From contig CALGOL010000616.1 of the NCBI GenBank assembly GCA_937960755.1, positions 1 through 5,984 of the forward strand: a stretch of 5,984 nt of DNA. The letters are read 5' to 3'. The position numbers and the translations under genes are program-made. The notes under the pieces were generated by a model. It had not been told where the DNA came from. It ran no database searches and saw only the letters and a program-made list of their open reading frames with translations. This stretch comes from an uncultured Azospirillum sp. GTDB lineage: Bacteria > Pseudomonadota > Alphaproteobacteria > Azospirillales > Azospirillaceae. Of the stretch, positions 1-3,829 are shown piece after piece; the first letter of the stretch is position 1; each line of letters begins with the position of its first letter.

Positions 1-234
1 GAAGCCGTCGCCGCCGTTGGCGCCGGGGCCGCACGCCACGACGATGGGCCGTGGCGTCCAACGCGCCAAAATCGCTTGGGCGACCGCGGCGCCGGCGTTT
101 TCCATCAAGACGATTCCCGGCGTTCCCTTGCCGATGGCGAGGGAGTCCGCGGTGTACATCTCCGACACCGTCAGCAACGCCAGCGCGTCGCCGGTTCTAT
201 TACGTTTGAAGGGGGAAGGAGGGGGCAGCGTCAT
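1..234 (-). CDS. nnr: NAD(P)H-hydrate epimerase (YjeF N-domain), 5' part, runs off the window
   Basis: This is the N-terminal 78 residues of a YjeF/Nnr protein, read on the minus strand from ATG at 234 and open to the window edge. The family epimerises damaged NAD(P)HX; in bacteria this domain is usually fused to a C-terminal ADP-dependent NAD(P)HX dehydratase, which would lie outside the window. Visible signatures are LLTVSEMYTADSLAIGKGTPG (residues about 20-40), typical of the YjeF_N start, then LMENAG (43-48), and the nucleotide-binding turn VVACGPGANGGDGF (65-78), close to the family pattern GxGNNGGDG. The start has only a weak ribosome binding site (AGCGAG). An internal ATG at residue 26 is less likely because the family motif begins before it. 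It follows the tRNA-His gene by 56 nt on the same strand and could share its transcript. Identity is firm; whether the protein is bifunctional cannot be seen. Confidence 0.9.
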   Translation of the reverse strand, partial: MTLPPPSPFKRNRTGDALALLTVSEMYTADSLAIGKGTPGIVLMENAGAAVAQAILARWTPRPIVVACGPGANGGDGF

Positions 235-290
235 CTCGCTGGCTCCCTTTGAGACGCCCGAGGGCGCAGCGCCAGAAAGGCGGGAGAGAA

Positions 291-367
291 TGGGGCGATG
301 GATGGGACTCGAACCCACGACCACTCGGACCACAACCGAGGGCTCTACCAACTGAGCTACCACCGCC
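291..367 (-). tRNA. tRNA-His (anticodon GTG)
   Basis: A complete cloverleaf folds on the minus strand: acceptor GCGGTGG paired with CCATCGC (one G-T pair), D-stem GCTC/GAGC, anticodon stem CTCGG/CCGAG with loop TTGTGGT (anticodon GTG, plus positions 331-333), variable loop TGGTC, and T-arm GTGGG/CCCAT with loop TTCGAGT. The identity elements of histidine tRNA are present: an extra G at position -1 (plus 367) opposite discriminator C73 (plus 294). The CCA tail is encoded (291-293). Total length is 77 nt, as expected for tRNA-His with G-1 and CCA. It reads the histidine codons CAC and CAU. It lies between mgtE and nnr on the same strand and has its own promoter just upstream. Confidence 0.97.
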
Positions 368-380
368 ACCGTGGGCCGCC

Positions 381-409
381 CTTATGCCCCGATCCGATTA
401 GGGCGTCAA
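381..409 (-). promoter_or_regulatory. sigma70-like promoter of tRNA-His
   Basis: On the minus strand TTGACG (plus 404-409) is followed after exactly 17 bases by CATAAG (plus 381-386), which ends 13 bases before G-1 of the tRNA. The -35 matches TTGACA at five of six bases and the -10 matches TATAAT at four of six. Spacing and position fit a stable-RNA promoter, so the tRNA need not depend on read-through from mgtE, whose stop codon is only 28 bases upstream of the -35. Not experimentally shown. Confidence 0.7.
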
Positions 410-437
410 GGCGAAAAAACGGCGACCCGCAAAAAAA

Positions 438-1892
438 TTATAACAAAAACAGCGACGCCAGCCCAAGGAAGGCGAAGAAGCCCACCACGTCGGTGATGGT
501 GGTCAAAAACACGCTGCTGGCGACGGCGGGGTCGATGTCCAGCCGGTCCAGCCCCAACGGGATCAACACGCCGAACAGGCCGGCGGTGAACAGGTTCACC
601 ACCATGGCGGCGGCGATCACCCCGCCGATGGCCGGCGAAAACCATAAGGCGGCGATCACCCCCACCAGGGATGCGAACAGCACGCCGTTGACCAGCCCCA
701 CCGCCGCTTCCTTGCCCACCACGCGCAGGGCGTTGGATTCCGACAGCTCGCGGGTCGCCAGCGCACGCACCGCCACGGTCAGCGCCTGGGTCCCAGTGTT
801 GCCGCCCATCGAGGCGACGATGGGCATCAGCACCGCCAGCGCGACGATTTTCTCAATCGCGTCTTCAAACAGCGAAATCACCCCCGCCGCCATGAAGGCG
901 GTGACGAGATTGACCGCCAGCCACATGGCGCGCATCCGCGCCGTGTCGATCACTTTGCGGTAAATGCTGGTGTCGGCGACGCCGCCCAGTTTCAGGAAGT
1001 CGTCTCCGGCCTCTTCGTCGATAACCCGCACCACGTCGTCCACGGTGATGACGCCGATCAGCCGTTCGGCGGAATCCACCACCGGCGCCGACACCAGGGC
1101 GTATTGGCGGAACAGGTTGGCGAGTTCCTCCTGGTCCATGGTGGCGGGGACGGTGTGAAAATCTTCCGACGCCAACGCCATGATCGGCGTGTCGCGCTTG
1201 GAGCGGATGATGCGCGACAACGGCGCGGTTCCCACCACCCGATGCATCGGATCGACGATGAACACGTCGTAGAAGTCCTCCGGCAGATCGTCGGGGCCGG
1301 ATTCGCGCAAGTAATCAATGGTGCGGCCGACGTCCCAGAACTGCGGCGCGGCGACAAAGTCGCGCTGCATCAGACGGCCGGCGGTGTATTCCTCGTAAGT
1401 GAGGTTTTCCTCCACCAGCGCGCGGGCTTCGGCCGGGAGCGCGTCCAGCACCTCGCGGCGCTGGTCTTCGTCCAGGTCCTCGATGACGTCGACCGCGTCG
1501 TCGGTGTCGAGGTCGGCCATCGCCGCGGCGATTTCCTGCGGCTCGAACTGGTCGATAACCTCTTCGCGCAAATCGGCGTTAAGGTATGACAGCACCTCGC
1601 CGTCAAAATCGGGCCGCAGCGCGTCGATCAGCGCTTCGCGCTGGTCGGGGGCGATTTGCTCGATCAGATCGGCGACGTCGGCGGCGTGCAGGTCGTCGAT
1701 CAGCTCGCGGGCGTCGTCGACGCGGCCCGCTTCAAGCAGCTCCTCAACCTCGTCCACCGTTTCGGGATCGACGCCGTAGGCGCGTTCGTCCTCATCCTCG
1801 TCCTCATCGACGCGCGGCGGCGGCGGAGCGGGCGACGCATCGGAGTCGGTCTGCGGGGCGCGGCGGAGTTCGTCGTCGTCGTCGCGGGTCAT
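438..1892 (-). CDS. mgtE: Magnesium transporter MgtE
   Basis: A complete 484-residue MgtE, the Mg2+-gated Mg2+ channel of the inner membrane, close to the usual length of about 450 plus an N-terminal extension. Domain order: a disordered proline-rich and acidic N-tail (DEDEDEDE at 29-36), the helical MgtE_N domain (about 41-170), a tandem CBS pair (about 171-300, with VFIVDPMHRVVG and APVVDSAERLIGVITVDDV), then five membrane helices (about 322-339, 350-362, 398-418, 425-446, 462-484). The pore domain has the family motif GGNTGTQ (363-369), DPA (454-456) and TTITD (464-468). The Asp of TTITD sits 16 residues from the C-terminus, where the pore Mg2+-binding Asp432 of Thermus MgtE lies. The start at 1892 is set by AGGAG six bases upstream; the frame stays open to a GTG at 2045, but that part has no family similarity that I recognise. 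No clear intrinsic terminator follows; two T-tracts precede the tRNA-His promoter. Confidence 0.97.
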   Translation of the reverse strand: MTRDDDDELRRAPQTDSDASPAPPPPRVDEDEDEDERAYGVDPETVDEVEELLEAGRVDDARELIDDLHAADVADLIEQIAPDQREALIDALRPDFDGEVLSYLNADLREEVIDQFEPQEIAAAMADLDTDDAVDVIEDLDEDQRREVLDALPAEARALVEENLTYEEYTAGRLMQRDFVAAPQFWDVGRTIDYLRESGPDDLPEDFYDVFIVDPMHRVVGTAPLSRIIRSKRDTPIMALASEDFHTVPATMDQEELANLFRQYALVSAPVVDSAERLIGVITVDDVVRVIDEEAGDDFLKLGGVADTSIYRKVIDTARMRAMWLAVNLVTAFMAAGVISLFEDAIEKIVALAVLMPIVASMGGNTGTQALTVAVRALATRELSESNALRVVGKEAAVGLVNGVLFASLVGVIAALWFSPAIGGVIAAAMVVNLFTAGLFGVLIPLGLDRLDIDPAVASSVFLTTITDVVGFFAFLGLASLFLL

Positions 1893-2125
1893 GACCGGCT
1901 CCTGTCGCTTGATCGGGCGGAGAACCCAGGAAAGGCGAAAAGGGGCGACTTCGGCGTTCGGCGGTCGCGGTTGCGACCGTCGCGTCTTGTCGTCCAGCAT
2001 GAGGGGAAGCGGAGCGTCGCGGCGCCAAAGCGCCGTTTCGTCCACCGGGATGGAGTTACGCCGCCGCCCCCGCTTTGTCCAGCACGGGGGGCGTCGCGCC
2101 GTGGAAAAACGTCGGCTTGTTGCAA
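1893..2125 (-). promoter_or_regulatory. Hairpin-rich 5' region of mgtE (possible regulatory leader)
   Basis: No gene is recognised here. On the minus strand, going towards mgtE, there are three inverted repeats. The first is a C/G-run stem, CGCCCCCG with CGGGGGGCG (2065-2072 and 2085-2093, one bulged G). The second is CGGCGC-CAAA-GCGCCG (2020-2035, six pairs, plus-strand letters). The third is a nine-pair stem around CGGTCGC-GGTT-GCGACCG (1960-1981, one G-T pair). The third ends about 57 bases before the mgtE ribosome binding site. I found no clear -35/-10 pair on this strand and no match to the core of the M-box that I could recognise by eye. In GC-rich DNA hairpins are frequent, so a regulatory role is only inferred. 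Confidence 0.3.
1899..1903 (-). promoter_or_regulatory. Ribosome binding site deciding the mgtE start
   Basis: AGGAG on the minus strand, six bases before the ATG at 1892. It is the reason for choosing this start over the in-frame GTG 51 codons upstream, which has no comparable site. Confidence 0.8.
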
Positions 2126-2229
2126 AAACGCAGGCTTGCCAAGCCGGGGCGCCTTCGCTATAAGCCGACGCTCACGTTTCGCGTATGACGCTTCCCCGGC
2201 GGGCTTCCTGTCCGGGCGGTCGGCTTGTT
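2111..2229 (+). repeat. Direct and inverted copies of GTCGGCTT around the rpmE promoter
   Basis: GTCGGCTTGTT occurs at 2111-2121 and again at 2219-2229, identical over 11 bases. The inverse AAGCCGAC lies between them at 2162-2169, starting within the -10 of the rpmE promoter. A further short inverted repeat, GGCTT-GCC-AAGCC (2133-2145), covers the -35. The second direct copy ends two bases before the rpmE ribosome binding site (AGGA at 2232). The arrangement could be an operator or leader element, or chance; see the findings. Confidence 0.4.
2136..2164 (+). promoter_or_regulatory. sigma70-like promoter of rpmE
   Basis: TTGCCA (2136-2141), a 17-base spacer and TATAAG (2159-2164) match the housekeeping consensus at four and five of six bases. 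Transcription would begin near 2171, giving a leader of about 75 nt before the rpmE ATG at 2245. It is the best promoter in the gap between mgtE and rpmE. Confidence 0.75.
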
Positions 2230-2244
2230 TCAGGAAGTAAGACG

Positions 2245-2472
2245 ATGAAGGCCAACATCCATCCCGACTATCACGAAATCAACGTCGTGATGACCGACGG
2301 CTCCACGTTCACCACCCGCTCGACGATGGGCAAGGCCGGCGACACGCTGCGTCTCGACATCGACAGCAAGTCCCACCCGGCGTGGACCGGCGTGCAGAAG
2401 CTGTTGGACACTGGCGGCCAGATCGCCAAGTTCAACAAGCGCTTCGCCAATTTCGGCTTGCGCAAGTCCTGA
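2245..2472 (+). CDS. rpmE: 50S ribosomal protein bL31
   Basis: A complete 75-residue bL31, a small protein of the large ribosomal subunit that bridges the 50S central protuberance and the 30S head. Family landmarks are MKANIHPDYHEI at the N-terminus, VVMTDGSTFTTRST (14-27), GDTLRLDIDSKSHPAWTG (32-49) and FNKRFANFG near the end (63-71). There is no cysteine, so this is the zinc-free form; the LDID-SHPAWTG segment is what I expect in alphaproteobacteria. The ATG is preceded by AGGAAG with a seven-base spacer. It has a sigma70-like promoter upstream and a strong intrinsic terminator downstream, so it is probably monocistronic. It converges with the rcdA-like gene. Confidence 0.97.
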   Translation: MKANIHPDYHEINVVMTDGSTFTTRSTMGKAGDTLRLDIDSKSHPAWTGVQKLLDTGGQIAKFNKRFANFGLRKS

Positions 2473-2480
2473 TTTGTTCA

Positions 2481-2498
2481 CCCCGCCGCTTGGCGGGG
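2481..2498 (+). other. GC hairpin after rpmE, without a T-tract
   Basis: CCCCGCC-GCTT-GGCGGGG forms a perfect seven-pair stem with a four-base loop, starting eight bases after the rpmE stop codon. No T-run follows on either strand, so it is not a canonical terminator. It may block 3' exonucleases on rpmE mRNA, or act as the 3' hairpin of the opposing rcdA transcript. Confidence 0.5.
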
Positions 2499-2517
2499 CG
2501 AAATCATGGAACGACAA

Positions 2518-2970
2518 TCACCCGACCGGCGCTAAAGCGGGTCGGGTTTTTGTTTTTGGGGCCGTCTGCGATTGCGCGGTTTGGCGCACCAGCGCGTCCA
2601 AGCGGGCGATGCGCTCGTAAAGGTTATGGCTGCGGTTGAGCAGTCGCCGAAGTCGCATCGGCAAGTCTGGGCAATGCGCGGACTCGTTATTGGCGCAGAT
2701 TTTTTCGCCGCCCAGCGCGAAGCGTTCCGACGCCAGTTCCGACAGGGTGATTTCCCCGGCGTGCAGCGCTTTTTGCGCCAGCAGCCAAGCCATGACCTGC
2801 GTCATGCGGCTGGTCAGGCGCATTGATTCAAAGCTGACCTGTAAACGGGCGCCGGGCGGCATGCGCTGTTGATCGGCTTCGCTAAGGTAAGCGACGTAAT
2901 TGCGCGATTCGACGAGCAGCGTCATCGCTTCATCATAAGGACCGCTGAAAAACGCCGCCTGTCCAATCAT
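2518..2970 (-). CDS. rcdA: DUF1465 / RcdA-family protein (ClpXP adaptor family)
   Basis: A complete 150-residue protein of the DUF1465 family, whose characterised member is Caulobacter RcdA, an adaptor that helps ClpXP degrade cell-cycle regulators such as CtrA and TacA. Recognisable parts: YDEAMTLLVESRNYVAYL (12-29, first helix), ESMRLTSRMTQVMAWLLAQKAL (48-69, the most conserved helix of the family as I remember it) with HAGEITLSEL after it, then SHNLYERIARLDALV (114-128, last helix). Residues 129-150 form a basic, Pro/Thr-rich tail that looks disordered; in RcdA the flexible C-terminus is reported to matter for function. It is shorter than the roughly 170-180 residues I expect. The start at 2970 has a strong AGGAGG eight bases upstream. 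Its last 13 codons or so are also the rpmE terminator. Family assignment is fairly firm; a CtrA-related role is inferred from the homologue. Confidence 0.88.
   Translation of the reverse strand: MIGQAAFFSGPYDEAMTLLVESRNYVAYLSEADQQRMPPGARLQVSFESMRLTSRMTQVMAWLLAQKALHAGEITLSELASERFALGGEKICANNESAHCPDLPMRLRRLLNRSHNLYERIARLDALVRQTAQSQTAPKTKTRPALAPVG
2520..2557 (+). terminator. Intrinsic terminator of rpmE, embedded in the 3' end of rcdA
   Basis: ACCCGACC (2520-2527) pairs with GGTCGGGT (2540-2547). The 12-base apical part contains a further short CGCT/AGCG pairing. The stem is followed at once by TTTTTGTTTTT on the plus strand. It works in the rpmE direction only; reading minus, no T-run follows the stem. 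It overlaps the final codons of the opposing gene. Confidence 0.85.
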
Positions 2971-2978
2971 CGCGCGCT

Positions 2979-2984
2979 CCTCCT
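2979..2984 (-). promoter_or_regulatory. Strong ribosome binding site of rcdA
   Basis: AGGAGG on the minus strand, within GAGGAGGAG, eight bases before the ATG at 2970. It fixes the start codon and suggests efficient translation. Confidence 0.8.
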
Positions 2985-3043
2985 CAAAGCGTCGCGGTTG
3001 TCAGCCTGCGCAGCGCCTCGATTAGCTCGCTCCCTCAAAGTTA

Positions 3044-3071
3044 AGTTTATGCTCATTGGCGGCGTTGGCAA
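3044..3071 (-). promoter_or_regulatory. Candidate rcdA promoter
   Basis: On the minus strand TTGCCA (plus 3066-3071), a 16-base spacer and TAAACT (plus 3044-3049) make a moderate sigma70-like match of four of six bases in each element. The leader would be about 65-70 nt. This is the only AT-rich stretch in the gap on the rcdA side, which adds some weight, but the spacer is one base short of ideal. Confidence 0.35.
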
Positions 3072-3082
3072 GCCCGGCGGGC

Positions 3083-3105
3083 GGCGGCGAAAAAAATGCG
3101 CCGCC
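3083..3105. repeat. GC-rich inverted repeat between the divergent promoters
   Basis: GGCGGCG (3083-3089) and CGCCGCC (3099-3105) are perfect inverse copies around a nine-base A-rich loop (AAAAAAATG). The element ends five bases before the -35 of the ibpA promoter and lies about 12 bases from the candidate rcdA promoter. With no T-run after the stem it is not a terminator. It could be an operator or a chance GC palindrome. Confidence 0.4.
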
Positions 3106-3109
3106 CCCT

Positions 3110-3138
3110 CTTGGCGACCGGGCGGCGGGCGCCTACAT
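3110..3138 (+). promoter_or_regulatory. Heat-shock (RpoH-type) promoter candidate of ibpA
   Basis: CTTG (3110-3113), 18 bases, then CCTACAT (3132-3138). The alphaproteobacterial heat-shock consensus, as I recall it, is CTTG, 17-18 bases, CYTATnT; the -10 here differs at one base. Seen as sigma70 it is TTGGCG-17-TACATG, a weak -10, so RpoH is the better reading. Transcription would start near 3145, exactly where the folded ibpA leader begins. Confidence 0.55.
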
Positions 3139-3144
3139 GTCGCT

Positions 3145-3255
3145 CGTTCCCAAGGAGCCCGATGATCGGGGCCGGGAACCACATCAGGTTGGGAAGGCTG
3201 ACCGCAAATGGTGGCCTTCGCCGATATCCCGTATCGCTCTCTAGGAGGATATGTC
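3145..3255 (+). promoter_or_regulatory. ROSE-like RNA thermometer leader of ibpA
   Basis: The leader folds into three hairpins by eye. Hairpin I: GTTCCC (3146-3151) with GGGAAC (3174-3179), and inside it CCCGA-TGA-TCGGG (3158-3170). Hairpin II: GAAGGC (3193-3198) with GCCTTC (3214-3219), with inner ACC/GGT pairs. Hairpin III traps the ribosome binding site: TCGCT (3234-3238) faces AGGAT (3246-3250), closed by CT/GG around the loop CTA (3241-3243). That TYGCT/AGGAT pairing, with its G-G and T-T mismatches, is the defining element of ROSE thermometers. A base stem GATAT (3223-3227) with ATGTC (3251-3255) seals the hairpin up to the base before the start codon. In the known family heat melts the last hairpin and frees the ribosome binding site. 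ROSE elements normally precede hsp20 genes, as here. Confidence 0.75.
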
Positions 3256-3717
3256 ATGCGCAACTACGATTTGTCGCCGTTGTTCCGCTCCACCGTCGGC
3301 TTTGACCGGCTGAGCCGCCTGCTCGATTCGGCGCTCAATGTGGACGAAGCGGCTTTGGCCTACCCGCCGTACAACATCGAAAAAGTTTCCGAAGACGCTT
3401 ACCGCATCACCATGGCGGTGGCCGGCTTCGCCGCGGAAGATCTGGAGATCACCGCGCAGCCCAACGCCCTGATCGTCGTCGGCAAGGCCCGCAAGGAGCA
3501 GGACGGCGCACAGTATCTGCACCGTGGCATCGCCCGCCGGGCGTTTGAACGGCGCTTCCAGCTCGCGGATTTCATTAAGGTCGCCAACGCCGGTCTCGAC
3601 AACGGTCTGTTGCATATCGAGCTGGTGCGCGAAGTGCCGGAGGCGATGAAGCCCCGCACCATCGCGATCACTCGCGCGGTCGGCGGCGCGCCGCAGATCT
3701 CGCAGCAGGCGGCGTAA
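3256..3717 (+). CDS. ibpA: Small heat-shock protein, IbpA type (Hsp20 / alpha-crystallin family)
   Basis: A complete 153-residue class A small heat-shock protein, an ATP-independent holdase that binds unfolding cytosolic proteins and hands them to DnaK/ClpB. The N-terminus MRNYDLSPLFRSTVGFDRL (1-19) is nearly that of E. coli IbpA. The alpha-crystallin domain spans about 36-138: YPPYNIE (36-42), YRITMAVAGF (49-58), EDLEITAQPNALIV (61-74), YLHRGIARRAFERRFQL (87-103) and NGLLHIELVREVPEAMKPRTIAI (116-138). The usual short C-terminal tail follows and ends ISQQAA; it lacks a clear IxI/V motif, which instead may be IAI at 136-138. The ATG at 3256 has AGGAGG seven bases upstream, and that site is buried in the ROSE-like hairpin. 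The frame is open to 3208, but the added residues are leader sequence. Upstream is a heat-shock promoter candidate and downstream a strong terminator, so it is likely a single-gene unit. Confidence 0.96.
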   Translation: MRNYDLSPLFRSTVGFDRLSRLLDSALNVDEAALAYPPYNIEKVSEDAYRITMAVAGFAAEDLEITAQPNALIVVGKARKEQDGAQYLHRGIARRAFERRFQLADFIKVANAGLDNGLLHIELVREVPEAMKPRTIAITRAVGGAPQISQQAA

Positions 3718-3745
3718 CCGTCAGCGTTTAGGACCAATGCGACGA

Positions 3746-3767
3746 CGGGGGGCGAAATCTCCCCCCG
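3746..3767 (+). other. G-run / C-run hairpin after ibpA
   Basis: CGGGGGG (3746-3752) pairs with CCCCCCG (3761-3767) around an eight-base loop. No T-run follows. It lies 29 bases after the ibpA stop codon and 18 bases before the intrinsic terminator, and may stabilise the 3' end of the ibpA mRNA. Confidence 0.5.
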
Positions 3768-3784
3768 CCCCGCGCTATAAGCAG

Positions 3785-3813
3785 AGGGCCGCCATGAAGG
3801 GCGGCCCTTTTTT
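3785..3813 (+). terminator. Intrinsic terminator between ibpA and alr
   Basis: AGGGCCGCC (3785-3793) and GGCGGCCCT (3800-3808) form a perfect nine-pair stem with loop ATGAAG, followed by six Ts (3808-3813). By sequence it is the strongest terminator in the window. It ends 16 bases before the chosen alr start, and its loop contains an in-frame ATG for alr, so it may also affect alr expression. Confidence 0.88.
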
Positions 3814-3829
3814 CGTCCGGGGTTCGCCG

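Noticed and set aside
235..290. Short stems between tRNA-His and nnr (GGCG-CAG-CGCC and CGCC-CTCG-GGCG) as a terminator.
   Set aside because: Stems of four pairs only and no T-run on the minus strand.
298..963. A 221-codon open frame on the plus strand.
   Set aside because: It runs antisense through tRNA-His and the mgtE 3' half, has low-complexity Thr/Ser/Ala composition and no recognisable domain. It is a GC-rich shadow frame.
1893..2045. Extending mgtE to the GTG at 2045 (535 residues).
   Set aside because: AGGAG before the ATG at 1892 is well placed, the upstream codons include many CGA/CGG and other less favoured choices, and the extra residues show no MgtE similarity.
3130..3230. The folded leader before ibpA as a 6S RNA or signal-recognition-particle RNA gene.
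   Set aside because: The long bulged hairpin looks superficially like 6S RNA, and TCAGG...GGAAGG recalls SRP RNA. The SRP core (GGAAGCAGCC-like loop) is missing, I cannot find a closing stem for 6S, and a ROSE leader starting near 3145 explains the structure and the neighbour gene.
3208..3255. Extending ibpA to the ATG at 3208.
   Set aside because: The IbpA family starts with MRNxDLSPL, exactly the residues after 3256, and the upstream bases form the ribosome binding site and thermometer hairpin.
3737..3829. Extending alr to 3737 (418 residues).
   Set aside because: The added 31 codons translate the G/C-run hairpin and the intrinsic terminator, and the family core does not need them. The ATG at 3794 is kept open only as a regulatory possibility.
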